DNA from: Lottia gigantea
Taxonomy: Eukaryota; Mollusca; Gastropoda; Lottiidae
DNA: 64,000 nt
Direction of reading: 5' to 3'
Assembly (NCBI RefSeq): GCF_000327385.1
Contig: NW_008710725.1
Coordinates: 418,683-482,682 of the forward strand
The notes below the pieces were generated by a model, which was not told the DNA's origin, did no database searches, and worked only from the letters and a program-made list of their open reading frames with translations. Of the stretch, positions 1-9,632 are shown piece after piece (positions within the stretch are counted from its first letter, which is position 1; every line of letters starts with the position of its first letter). The position numbers were made by a program, and so were the translations under genes.

Positions 1-1
1 C

Positions 2-328
2 CTAATCCCAATTGAGCGTATAGAAATTGACTTGCCCGAAGATGAAACTACCAAATTCCGTCAATCTAGGGAGGCCCATTGGATTGAGACATTGAATACA
101 GCAAGACCTATAGGACTAAATATTCATCATAATGTAGGCATAGCACCCTTTGTTGTCCCGTTTAATACAACCAGCAATCGAGCAAGCAAGATAGTTCATG
201 CCCACTATAAGAGCCTTCAAGAGAAATTCCCCCATGTCTATAAGCAGAAAATGATAGTTGCATATTCAAAAAATAAGAACTTAAATGATAATATTGTTCA
301 TAGTAAACTAAAAACAATCAGTACATAA
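2..328 (+). CDS. C-terminal end of a retroelement ORF, probably Penelope-like (partial)
   Basis: The frame is open from the left edge and ends at TAA 326-328, so only the last ~108 residues are visible. The motif REAHWIETLNTARPIGLN resembles the end of the GIY-YIG endonuclease region of Penelope-like reverse-transcriptase ORFs, which typically read as W-I-x-x-L-x-T-x-x-P-x-G-L-N. Further on, AYSKNKNLNDNIVHSKL resembles the K/RN-x-N-L-x-D-x-L-V motif of the same protein group. A hairpin follows 14 bases after the stop. No reverse transcriptase core is inside the window, so the family is inferred from two short motifs recalled from memory. It could instead belong to another GIY-YIG-bearing retroelement. 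No catalytic residue can be judged. Confidence 0.5.
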   Translation, partial: LIPIERIEIDLPEDETTKFRQSREAHWIETLNTARPIGLNIHHNVGIAPFVVPFNTTSNRASKIVHAHYKSLQEKFPHVYKQKMIVAYSKNKNLNDNIVHSKLKTIST

Positions 329-342
329 CAGATACTATACTT

Positions 343-359
343 CTCGCCCATTGGGCGAG
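343..359 (+). other. Perfect 7-bp stem, 3-nt loop hairpin after the retroelement ORF
   Basis: CTCGCCC (343-349), loop ATT, GGGCGAG (353-359), then a T-rich run at 360-369. It lies 14 bases past the stop of the partial retroelement ORF. It looks like a bacterial terminator, but this is animal DNA. A 3' RNA structure of the retroelement transcript is the more natural guess. Confidence 0.5.
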
Positions 360-494
360 TTATTTTTTCTAATTTCAGATCAGAATAAGAACAGAAGAAA
401 ACCCAATATCAAGACCCTTAATCCTGATTTCTAAATAAAGTGTCTGCTCCACCCTAGGCCTGTACATTTGGGAGAATCAAACCCTCCCTTCCCC

Positions 495-712
495 GAAATC
501 TATTTCATTTTATTAGTCCAATAAGGTGCAGAACAGTTGGATATAAAACTCTATTTCATTTTATTAGTCCAATAAGATACAGAACAGTAGGATATAAAAC
601 TCTATTTCATTTTATTAGTCCAATAAGATACAGAACAGTAGGGTATAAAACTCCATTTCATTTTATTAGTCCAATAAGATACAGAACAGTAGGATATAAA
701 GTGCATACATTT
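495..712 (+). repeat. 51-bp tandem repeat made of a SINE 3' tail, about 4 copies
   Basis: The unit reads roughly TATTTCATTTTATTAGTCCA, then AATAAGATACAGAACAGTAG, then a GATATAAAAC stretch. Successive AGTCC motifs lie 51 bp apart (515, 566). The same unit forms large arrays at 24790-25640 and 61105-61790. It matches the 3' tail of SINE copies elsewhere in the window, for example 2450-2525 and 56755-56960. A degraded unit continues to about 760. Confidence 0.85.
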
Positions 713-1540
713 GGGTGTAACAAATATTTCATTAGTGTAGAACGGTGGGACGTAAAATTATTATTGTTTCGTTTCAAGTAAATAATTTATTCTACTGTTA
801 GACTATCGCCCTAGAAAAAATAAATTATTTATTTTCTAATAAACTTGATTGGTGTAATTTTTATTATCTACCTTTGTTTATTGTCAGTCAGACAATACCT
901 TTGTTTACCTTTCCGTACCCCGAAGATTCCCGCGTAGCCAGATCGTTGCTACCTATAGAACATACATGGGGACACTTGATACCACTAAGTAAAGACGTCT
1001 CGTCTCTTACTTTTATGGTCCACAGCTTTATTGTGTACCTATCGTTTGGGAACACCCGATGCCACCTGATGTCACATGATTTTCAAATCGACCAATCACA
1101 ATGCTTCTATATAGTCAAAATAAGGATTGATTTGTAAATAAGTTCAGGCGCACGAAACAGGTAACCTCACATATGAAAAATGTCGTTTCGATTGATTCAC
1201 CACCCCCATCGTGTATATTTGGAAGTGAATAACGGTGCTTTCTGAAAAAAAATCTAGGACTATTCTTGATAAGTCTTAATTTGATCATATAGATATTAAG
1301 AGAAATTGCATTAAAATTTTATTGGAACAAGCAATAACCGTGTTATCTCCCTTGGATATATTTCAAAACTTGTCTCCTTTTGTTCAATCAAAATATAACT
1401 TAAGCGCCCATACTCCATAGCGATTACCAGTTGCGTTTGGTTGCGAATAATTATCCGCTATGTGTAAGCACAACTACTTGCCAAAACCCCGATGTTGTGT
1501 CCAAAGAAGTCCAATTATTGAAAAATCAAATTAGAATAAA
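713..1540. other. Stretch without a recognised gene
   Basis: AT-rich sequence with no ORF I recognise. A segment near 967-985 (GGACACTTGATACCACT) matches the start of a dispersed repeat seen again near 38216. A minus-strand AATAAA at 1318-1323 could serve as the poly(A) signal of the lectin gene, whose stop is ~375 bp upstream on that strand. This is weak evidence. Confidence 0.3.
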
Positions 1541-1544
1541 AGAA

Positions 1545-1685
1545 ACAGCTATATGTTACAACGATAAGAACATAGGTTCACAAAGGATCCTTTCTACCAG
1601 CTGGTCCTTGACCAAACCTCTTGGCATTGATCTTTCCCGGATTATCCGTACGGTACAGCTGGGTCGTTTTGAATTGTGAGTGAAG
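1545..1685 (+). repeat. Solo copy of the 76-bp repeat family with its unique tail
   Basis: It contains one monomer (ACATAGGTTCACAAAGGATC, CTACCAGCTGGTCCTTGACC, CCTCTTGGCATTGATCTTTC) followed by a tail (GGATTATCCGTAC, CAGCTGGGTCG). The same tail closes the large 76-bp array at 51690-51760 and a second solo copy at 62915-63010. It starts 14 bp past the stop of the minus-strand lectin gene and would be part of that gene's 3' UTR. Confidence 0.75.
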
Positions 1686-1698
1686 ATGGCCAAAATTG

Positions 1699-1922
1699 TT
1701 ACAACAAAAGTTCACAGAAAAATGAAGAACTCCAATCACACCCAGTATCGGCCAAGCCTCGGACATTTCCACTCTTTTTGCTTATCGAAGCACAAAAATC
1801 CACGGTCGTTGATTCCGGTTCAAGACTGGCCCAAAATTGTGGATCCAATCTACATCCTCTAACGTGTCGAAATTCCTCTTCACCCGGGTATCCGAATGCT
1901 CCAATAAATATGACAGCTGTCG
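1699..1922 (-). CDS. Secreted C-type-lectin-like protein, exon 3 (C-terminal half of CTLD)
   Basis: On the minus strand this follows an acceptor (TTTGTAG at 1929-1923), completes the split codon from exon 2 and runs to TAA 1701-1699. It encodes residues 158-231. IFIGAFGY sits where C-type lectins have WIGL. Cys201, Cys219 and Cys227 (FCASIS, GCDWSSSFFCEL) fit the conserved C-terminal cysteines, where Cys227 would pair with Cys132 of exon 2 and Cys201 with Cys219. Cys181 is extra. The Ca2+/sugar motifs EPN or QPD and WND are not seen, so classical sugar binding is doubtful. The plus-strand frame across this exon is a shadow. Confidence 0.8.
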
Positions 1923-2207
1923 CTACAAACAAATGCTGGTCGTTAGTACCACAATAAACATTATTAGATACATGAACTCTCTGGAAGAGACGCCGGGTTG
2001 ACAATCTTAATTACTTAACAGTTAGTATTGCTCATGCCAATTCTCTGAATCGTTAGACATAAGCTTAGGGGATGGGAGCGGCGAACAATACAGACAATAT
2101 CAGCAGGAAAATTTTAACAAAACCATCCAGCTCTCCAACAGGCCTCGGCCCCTATGACAAGAGATTACTTCTACAGTCTATTTCATATAAGTATAAGTCG
2201 TCCAATA

Positions 2208-2525
2208 ACAAGGAGCCGAGTTGGCTCGTTGTGTGAAACGCTTGCTCGCTAACCTGAAAATCCAGAGTTCAACCCCAACATGGTGGAAATAATACTTTGT
2301 AACCCGATTCCCACCTGACAGTGATGCAGGTAAGAGGGGCTGGCAAGGAATAAGCGTCTAGTCGTTCGGATGGGACAATAAACCGAGGCCCCGTGCACAT
2401 TAAAGATCATTCGACAGTTGACATCGAACAAGAGTAGAGCGCTGTCCACCTTCATCAGTCCGACTAGGTGCAGAAAGTAGGACGGAAATCTCCATTTATT
2501 TCATTACCAATAATTCAATATAAAT
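2208..2525 (+). repeat. tRNA-derived SINE, near full length, inside lectin intron 2
   Basis: The head has an A-box-like GAGTTGGCTCGTTG and a B-box-like AGAGTTCAACCCC (~2267-2279). The core contains GTTCGGATGGGACAATAAAC, CGTGCACATTAAAGATC and a CGACAGTTG segment, a block I know from SINEs of molluscs and other animals. The tail is AGGTGCAGAAAGTAGGACGG, then CTCCATTTATTTCATTA. It lies in the 676-bp second intron of the minus-strand lectin gene, in opposite orientation. This copy shows which part of the SINE the 51-bp minisatellites come from. Confidence 0.8.
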
Positions 2526-2598
2526 AAGGTTACCCATCTTTGACAGAGACAAAGTAAACGACCACTATAAGGCTGTAAAAACTTACAGAACTACGTAC

Positions 2599-2784
2599 CT
2601 TCAGTCACGAGAGACATGCTAGTATTTATTTTAGTTTGAGAATCTATCTTCATCAAATAACCGCCATCTTGGTTACAAGTCTCTTGAGCTCCAGGGAAAT
2701 CCTTTTTACTGGTACCAGAATATTTGATACATACACCAAGACCAGAATACATGGTGTAACCTTCCGATACACAATCTGTTTCTT
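2599..2784 (-). CDS. Secreted C-type-lectin-like protein, exon 2 (N-terminal half of CTLD)
   Basis: A minus-strand exon of 186 bp between acceptor TTTCAG (ending 2785) and donor GTACGT (from 2598). It is phase 1 at both ends, so it is a symmetrical exon of 62 codons. It encodes residues ~96-157. DCVSEGYTMYSGLGVC is the two-cysteine start of a long-form CTLD, and FPGAQETCNQDGGYLMKIDS is the highly typical F-x-x-A-x-x-x-C-x-x-x-G-G-x-L-x-x-I-x-S helix region of the fold. This match is what makes the family call firm. The exon has no ATG of its own and is visible only when the splice sites are read. Confidence 0.88.
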
Positions 2785-2937
2785 CTGAAACAAAGGACGT
2801 ACAACTCTATTTCTCTTCTAGGAAGCAAATAGAAATGCTTCAAAGATATAATAAAAAAAAAAGTTGATTTATAGAGCTGCCTAGGCAAATAAAAAATTAT
2901 TACACAAAAACTCTGTTCCAAAAAATGGTATACTTAC

Positions 2938-3223
2938 CAGCTGTTTTCACGAAGAAGGATGACAGTGCCACGTTACCCCTTTGAGTGTCGCTGTTCAGTT
3001 TAAAACAGTAACATCGTCCATCTTTGATCGTGGCTATAGGCATGTTTAGCTGACTGGAACACCGAACGAAACACAATCTCGTATTGTTGGCGGCAAAGGA
3101 ATTTTCCTGTCGAACCATAACTGGTTCCGTTACCGAAACTTTTCTCCAAATCACAGACACCTGCTTAGCGAATGAGACGACAAATAGTTCAAACAACAGT
3201 AGCATTCCAAGAAATAGTTCCAT
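2938..3223 (-). CDS. Secreted C-type-lectin-like protein, exon 1 (signal peptide and cysteine-rich N-terminus)
   Basis: The gene is a minus-strand three-exon unit, 3223 to 1699. CDS lengths of 286+186+224 bp give 231 residues, with introns of 153 and 676 bp, both phase 1. ATG at 3223-3221 is the first in-frame ATG; the TTG nine bases upstream is not a likely start. Residues 1-19 (MELFLGMLLLFELFVVSFA) form a signal peptide. Residues 51-73 carry four cysteines (LCFVRCSS, GRCYCFKL), a pattern like the small PAN/apple-like regions placed before the CTLD in molluscan secreted lectins; that part is inference. NNT at 46-48 is a possible glycosylation site. The donor GTAAGT starts at 2937. The likely role is an extracellular recognition or immune protein; its ligand is unknown. 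Confidence 0.85.
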
Positions 3224-3258
3224 TCTGACCAACGTCTACTTGTAGAAATCCGCTGTCG

Positions 3259-3275
3259 TAATATATAGCTATATA
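3259..3275 (-). promoter_or_regulatory. Possible TATA box of the lectin gene
   Basis: The minus strand reads TATATAGCTATATAT about 40-50 bp upstream of the ATG at 3223. A start ~30 bp downstream would leave a 5' UTR of 10-20 bases. In AT-rich DNA such a motif arises easily, so this rests on position alone. Confidence 0.35.
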
Positions 3276-3279
3276 AACT

Positions 3280-5455
3280 ATAGTTTTAAAAAATTTAAGT
3301 CTGACGCATAAATCTAGAATGTTAAAGAGGTATTCCGCTTTTTTAGTAAAAGGTTTCCATTATCAAAAACATCGTAAATTATACCTGAAAATATTTCTAA
3401 AGTATGTTATTTATATCTATGTATCTTCTTGTTCAAACTGATTTTGTTTTGAAAGGGTTAATTTAAAACTGAGAGTACTAATTGTTAATGAAGCAGTTTG
3501 AACTAGTTTTGGTGATTGGCTTTATAATGGCTCGATATTATTGGTTAATACGTTGGAGAATATTTCTCTACAATTAATCGTTTATTTTACTCAAATCGGT
3601 TCTCTAGTTTACGTAATATTTTTAAATATTTTTGGCGTTTAAAAATTACCGGCTGGATTTTTTTAATTGTAACTTTCAGATATGTTAAAGGGCACATTTC
3701 TACATCTCTAGATTTTGGTGAATAGTTTTCACAGATTGCATCAAAAAAATTTTCGATCTACCAAAAAAAGTAGAATGTCTCTTTAAATAACTAGGTGAAT
3801 AAATAAATGTTATTTCCCCGTTAAAGCTTGATTTAGACATTGTTAATTGCTTCTAGCATTTAATACATCCGGTTGTGTGAGTATAGACATGCCTTGTTTC
3901 AGTAGCGATCTTTAACAATCGAACATAAACGAGAACCAGTGAACTAAAAAGTCAAAATATATAATGCCAGTTTTCTAATTGATTAATTGATTACTATTAG
4001 TTACATTGTAGTTTAAAGGAATATTACCTCTTAGTTTGCCCAAAAAATTGATTTGTTCATCAGTGGACTTACCTAAACGCCAGAATTCTTCTATAATACA
4101 ATAATAACGTAAAACTAAGTAATACACCACTAATCTAAGTGATTTTCAATAATTAATTAGTTCAGTGGATTATATAGAGATTCTATTCTTTAGTCATGGC
4201 ACCTGGTAAGTCCAACTGATGAATATATACACTTGTTGATCAAGTTTGAGAATTTAAATTTTATGCCCATTCTAAGAGGTAGTATTCTTTTAATTGGTAG
4301 TACAAATAACGATTTTAGATAAATCATCGCCTCTGGAAATTTCAGCTCACGCTTCCAATAATCAAATGCTCCATATACAGGATACAGGGCATCATTACTT
4401 TGCCCTACAGACTTTAGCACAATAAGTACCATCTCATTTGAACATAATTGTTATTGCAATGTTATCGTTTTGAAACAAGCATGAGCTGTGTTGTCTCCCT
4501 TGAGTCGAGCCTTCTAACGTGGACAACTCAATAGGATTTATCGGATTGCTTTTTCTTACACCTCATAGTGATGAAAGTAATTATTTTAATCTTACGAATA
4601 TAAAATGACAACAACTACATCACCTTTGCCTCTATAATATGTCGGAAAACGGGATAAACGGGATGAAGGTTAACGGTTTTGTATTGATTATAGTGTCCTT
4701 ATCCCCATTTCATAGAGAATTCAATTCAACTTATCTTCCAATCTGAATGTAAACTCCTTGATGAGTCAATACGGTTATTGTACAACATTGGACATAGCAT
4801 CCGGGTTTTGGCAAATAGTTATGCTAACACTGAGAACAGTTTAGTCTGGCGCATTTTCAAAATAATTAGATTTCTATATTCCCTTAAAGTGTTTTGTGAA
4901 AATCTGCAAAATGCGTGGGGGATCACAGGCGATTTCAATATTATGATTGTGATGTAAATTTTTATGAGGCGCCGCAAGAATTTTATTTCAGTACAAATTT
5001 TCTATTTGAAGGGAAATAACTCTTTCAAACATAATCATTTCAAAAGATATAACCTCGGGAATACCAAATAAACATTATTAGCCAGGAGACGTTGTTGACA
5101 AACAACATATCAATTACACATAAGCTGTGTGAACTCTGTGAAAGAGATAGCAAGGTGACAAAATATATATCTAAGATGTATTCCTTGGATTGACATAACA
5201 TAATATCTAACAAAGGCTATGAAGACTCTCCCAATGAAACGACGAATTCAGAAACACTTTCACAGAGGGGCATTAGGTTGCCTTGAAAACTATTGAACGA
5301 AGTCCTCTCGACATCCGAAAGGAAATGAATTACATATTGTTCTAAAAGAAATAATATCCGCAAAGTGAATTGTATTTCAGACGTGTTAATTGTTTCTTCC
5401 TTGTCGCCATCCTGGTAAGGAAACATGAGCTCAATGAGATGGACGTTTGCTGGCA
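3280..5455. other. Intergenic region between the divergent lectin and receptor genes
   Basis: AT-rich, with no gene I can support. At 5060-5155 there is a degraded copy of the 64-bp repeat family (AAATAAACATTATTAGCC, then GTGAACTCTGTGAAAGAG). The open frames here lack recognisable domains and start at non-ATG codons or sit in low-complexity sequence. Confidence 0.5.
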
Positions 5456-5459
5456 TGCC

Positions 5460-5750
5460 TGGAGGATCCAGGGGTCAAGCTCCAGTTACGTAGAGAAAGT
5501 AATTCTGCATTTTTAATACGCTTTTTCTTTGTAAGTGATGTAAGACAGAGGCCAACAAAAGCTTATACCGAGCAGGCATACTTCTAGCGCCCAGTGAGTC
5601 CTTCGCTAGAGTGTCCAGGGTTCAAGCGCCGAAAACTTGGAGATGGCAATTCCGCATTTCAACCCCGGCTTCTTTCTTATAAGTGTGAAAGGGAGGAGGC
5701 CAGCATAAGCTTAAACGGAGCAAACATTTATATAAGAATAATTCTAGGCT
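5460..5750 (+). repeat. Two tandem diverged SINE units with tRNA-like B boxes
   Basis: Two units about 150 bp apart share the order GGATCCAGGGGTCAAGCTCC or GTGTCCAGGGTTCAAGCGCC (B-box-like), then a GCATTT segment, TTCTTTGTAAGTG or TTCTTATAAGTG, then GAGGCCAACAAAAGCTTA or GAGGCCAGCATAAGCTTA. A SINE-tail-like GGACAGTAGGACATAAAACT follows at 5772-5792. Confidence 0.55.
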
Positions 5751-5864
5751 TTTAGAAGGAATTTTCCTTTTATGGACAGTAGGACATAAAACTTGAGGTC
5801 CTATTGTGCCTCAGCGTGTGTGCGTTTATTTCAACCTTTTTAAATAATAGTACAATATAAGAAT

Positions 5865-6075
5865 TGTAAAGAGGATTTCTAAAAATCCAACTGTGTCTTT
5901 GAGACACTAATAGCATCAAATTGAACCATTCCATTTTTTTCAGTGAGATGTCTGTGGTTCTTTGCTGGCAGGGTTAATTTAGTTTTGCGTTTAAATTTCA
6001 ATTTTTGCATTCAGATGTCTGTGGCTCTTTGCTGAGAAGGTGAATATAGTTTTGCGCTTAATTCTCTTGTATAGT
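5865..6075 (+). repeat. Degraded copy of the long-inverted-repeat MITE (left arm)
   Basis: ATTGTAAAGAGGATTTCT, GACACTAATAGCATCAAATT and GATGTCTGTGGTTCTTTGCT match in order the left arm of the intact element at 56120-56433. The last of these blocks occurs twice (5945-5968 and 6013-6036). Confidence 0.6.
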
Positions 6076-6639
6076 GTGGTCATTTCGGGGATATTGGACC
6101 ACGTTGGTTGGTGGTAAAACGGCTGCAGTGTGGTAATTGTATAAGTCTTGTCCATTTGTTCTTACTATTTATAGAGTAGGAAAATTATGATAGCTTTACC
6201 GATTTCCAGTCGTGGTGAAATCTTGTCTCGGAATTCATTTATCATACGTTCGGATTGTATACGATTATATCAAATTTACACCAGTGTCAATCTTCATTAG
6301 AGGAAAGATGGACGTGAAAAATGAGAAAAAAATGTGTCGATTCGTTAAGAAATAGGTGACATTACGAAAGGAAATAATTCAGAGGCCAATTATTGTCACG
6401 AGTACATCCGGCCTCATGTCATAGTTTTATAGAATCACAGGGGGTCAATTGTCACAAACTTCCACACAGTTATTTTCTATATTACCCGTCAATCAAACAG
6501 TGTAATTTGACAAAGTCAATTCTCCCTCCCAGTCATATTCTAAAGATGTCGTTGACATTTGGCGTGTGACTAGAACAAGTACATCGTTTCAGATTCTAGA
6601 ATTAGTTCAAATGAACTTTTAGGGTATTTGGAATTTTTG

Positions 6640-7390
6640 GTATTTCGAGCAAGGATTTTTCCAACCGTAAAACCTGCAATACCCGAGTAGTCTGGTAGCA
6701 GAATTTTTCACTCAGGAATTCATATATAATACAATATATCAAGTTGACAAAATCTGTATAGCTAAAAAACAGGAAGGGACGATATACTGGCATATATAAA
6801 AGAAAGGTCTCCCAATCGTAAAGCTGTAAAAGCAAAAGAGTCGCCTGTAGTAAGTATTTATAAAACATTGGGCTCCTCTCAAAACTATATGCGACACATC
6901 AAAGTATTGTATAAAGTATGGTCGCTTTACAAACCGACTTCCAATTGTAAACCCGTGAAAGAAAACCAGAGAGACCCGAATCGCCTGCAGTAACTGTATT
7001 TGTAAAACATTTGGGCTATGCAACAGCGTATTGTAAAAAGTAAGGTCGCTTGATAAAAGTAATTCCAGTGGTAAAGCCGGGAAAGCGAGAGAAAGAAACT
7101 CAGGTCGTCTGCAATTAACGTATCTGTATAGCATTTACCAACATTTGCGGCATACTACAAGATTTGTAAAAGAATTGGAATTCTGGTTGGTCGGTCGACG
7201 AAAGGTAATGCCGTGAAAGAGAGAGAAACTCGAGTCGGCTGCAGAACCAGAATTTGTAAAACACCGGGCTCTTACCAGACGAATGAAGTATGGTCGCTTG
7301 CCGAAAGGATTTCCAACGGTAAAGCCATGAAAGCGAGAGACATCCAAGTCGCCTGCAGTAAAAGTATTTGAAAGAGATAGCAGTAACTGG
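6640..7390. repeat. Diverged tandem repeat, period ~115-140 bp, 5-6 copies
   Basis: The landmark GTCGCCTGCAGTAA or a variant recurs at ~6840, 6980, 7105, 7232 and 7349. Each is preceded by a GTAAAGCCGTGAAAGAGAGA-like block and followed by TATTTGTAAAACATTTGGGCT. The overlapping minus-strand open frames here are products of the repeat. Confidence 0.8.
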
Positions 7391-8712
7391 ATATAAGAAG
7401 TTTATTGGAATCTGTAATAAGATCAATACACACACCTATCGTAGTGGTGGCAGGAGAAACTGTCTTTAATGCCATAAAAGCACATTGAGATGGAAGCGAG
7501 CGGATCAGTATCTCGCTATAACCTCTATTGATAACCGACCACTTTCTTTAATTCGATTTAACATAATCTCTGATAGTATACAAAGCCTTTAATTACGTGA
7601 TTGCTTGAAAATGTTAGAATTTCCAGAGTTTCCTATTTTCTGTACATGTGAAAACAGAATTTTATTTTAGTGATTGTTTGAGAAAAACAAACTTTCGCTT
7701 GCGATCGCTTGCATATTTTTGCAATTGTACTTGTGGACAAAGTTTTTGTTTTTTTTTAGAATTAACTTACATGTGAACAAACTTTGTTTTATAAATTTGA
7801 ATATTGCTCCGACTGAACATGTGAACAGAATTCAAAAGATCGTAGATGGATATGCAGAGTGCTGGGTTTGAATTCTTTTAAGATTGGAAACTTTGACATT
7901 CGGTCTTGGGTAATTCAAACATGAATCTAGATTTTTGTTGAAAAAAGAAATCAATTTTCGACGGATTGGACAATCGAATTGGATAGATATTAAGAAATTA
8001 TTCTTTTATGTGCATGGAGAGAAAATAACTACATAAAATCCATTCTTGAGCAAAATTCTATGAATTTTTGAAGAGGAAAAAAAAAATCAATTCGTTGGAA
8101 GATTTGATTTAGATTAGCTACGACACAATATTCCTCATGACGTCATAGTCTTCAGAAAGAACGTCTGAATAGTTTCAATACAAAATGCAGTGCGGTATTG
8201 TTTGGATGCTGTTACAGCACTTTAGTTTTAAACAAAGACTTGTCTTTGTTCTGGAGGATATTAGAAAACTAGTGAATAGAGTTCTAGTTGAAAATGTGTG
8301 AAAACAATCGTTATAGCTAGTTCTTTGAATTACAAAATCTCATTGTATAGCCCAGTTCGCTTGTAACAAAGTTGTAAAAAATCTGAAATATTGATAGCTT
8401 ATGGTATCGTCGTGAAAGGCTAGTTTTAAGAATGGATCTGCCATGATAATTTTTTGAAAAGTGTATTCCAAAATCTCCGAAATCGATCGCTCATGAAAAG
8501 TTCTTGAAAATTTCTCATTCTAATTTACTGATGTCGTCTTCCTTCGTGTAAAGTTACCAATTTAGATCGAGTATGGTTTGTTAAACTTTTATGCCGAAAT
8601 ATCAAAATTTCGAAAATTTGATTTCCAAAAATGTATCGCTTATGACAAAATTTCCTAATTTTATGGATCGTTCGTAAATTCCTGAAAATTTGTGATTCCA
8701 GAGTTCCTGAAA
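7391..8712. other. Presumed upstream/5' UTR region of the receptor gene
   Basis: No coding signal was found. From ~8380 to 8700 the sequence has weak internal repetition (ATCGCTTATGACAAAA-like and TTCCTGAAAATTTG-like blocks). Two tiny ATG-stop frames (8631-8645, 8663-8677) precede the receptor ATG. No promoter motif is convincing. Confidence 0.4.
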
Positions 8713-9130
8713 ATGGATGTTTATGGAATAAACGATCGGAAATTATATTTTCTCTTTGTGTTATTTTGTTCCATTGTGCATTCGGTGTATTTACAAGTAA
8801 CGGGATGGGGGACGATGTACCAGGAAAATTCCATGGAGTATATCGGAAAATATTCCAATTATGCCTGGCCAAATCGAGAATTGTCTGCCGTGGTGCCAGG
8901 GAATATTGTTCTAGGGGCCTTGCACATGATTCATGAACGTAGCGAGGATAAGATTTGTGGACGGATAATGCCCCAGGGTGGGATTCAAGCTCTAGAGACG
9001 ATGCTGTATACCCTGGATTATATAAATAACCAATCTAATTTTTTACCCGGAATAAAACTGGGAGTCTTAGCTAAAGATGATTGTGATCGAGATATTTATG
9101 GCCTAGAGCAGTCAGTGGATTTTATTAAAG
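8713..9130 (+). CDS. Metabotropic-glutamate-receptor-like class C GPCR, exon 1
   Basis: The first coding exon encodes residues 1-139 plus one base. ATG 8713 has a strong context (A at -3, G at +4); the GTG at 8692 is not a likely start. Residues ~9-27 form the signal peptide (RKLYFLFVLFCSIVHSVYL). VVPGNIVLGALHMIHERSED (60-79), ICGRI (81-85), GIQALETMLYTLDYINN (90-106), LPGIKLGVLAKDDCDRDIYG (111-130) and LEQSVDFIK are diagnostic for the first lobe of the mGluR Venus flytrap. Cys82 and Cys124 fit the conserved disulfide. In a gap-free alignment with group II receptors, mGlu2 Arg57 and Arg61 correspond to Gly89 and Ala93 here. The exon ends at donor GTAAGT (9131), phase 1. The ~870-1200-residue receptor continues past the window. 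Confidence 0.93.
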
Positions 9131-9235
9131 GTAAGTCAACGTCTTCGTCATATCTTGGTCATATTTACTGGATTATCGTGTTAATACTTTCAGCTGAAGA
9201 TAGTTTACCACAATTTTTAGTAATTTGCTACATTG

Positions 9236-9360
9236 TGTACCACATTTTGCCCATTCCCACATTTTGCCCATTTACCACATTTTGCCCATTTACCACATTT
9301 TGCCCATTTACAACATTTTGCCCATTTACAACATTTTGCTTTGCCACATTTTGTACCATA
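9236..9360 (+). repeat. 18-bp tandem repeat, about 6 copies
   Basis: The unit is CACATTTTGCCCATTTAC with minor variants, starting ~100 bp inside intron 1. Because 18 is a multiple of three, the exon 1 frame stays open into it, but the GTAAGT donor at 9131 ends the exon. Confidence 0.85.
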
Positions 9361-9469
9361 AATTGTTATATATTTTGTACCACATTAGGTACTACATTTT
9401 TCCTATTTGCCACATTTGTAACTTAATTAACATAATTTGTAACCGAATTACAACATTAAAAACTAATAT

Positions 9470-9632
9470 AACCTATGTAACACACTTAAAACCACTTTAA
9501 CACATGTGTAACCAAAGTAATACACTTAAAACCACTTTAACACATTTGTAACCAAAGTAATACACTTAAAACCACTTTAACACATTTGTTACCAATGTAA
9601 CACATTTGTAACCAATGTAACACTTTAGTAAC
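9470..9632 (+). repeat. 40-bp tandem repeat, about 4 copies
   Basis: The unit is ACACTTAAAACCACTTTAAC followed by ACATTTGTAACCAAAGTAAT. The final copies shorten to an ACATTTGTAACCAATGTAAC core. Confidence 0.8.

Noticed and set aside
343-369. Bacterial rho-independent terminator
   Set aside because: Shape fits, but the context is animal retroelement DNA with no bacterial genes nearby.
1676-1957. Plus-strand frame with SPGYPNAPINM, resembling a CUB domain start
   Set aside because: It is the antisense of lectin exon 3, whose splice phase and CTLD cysteines give a better and complete explanation.
6602-7475. Overlapping minus-strand frames suggesting a membrane protein family
   Set aside because: They follow the ~115-140-bp tandem repeat and change frame between units; hydrophobicity reflects AT-rich sequence.
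9131-9426. Extension of receptor exon 1 beyond residue 139
   Set aside because: A consensus GTAAGT donor at 9131 ends the exon in the phase that exon 2 needs; the rest is tandem repeat.
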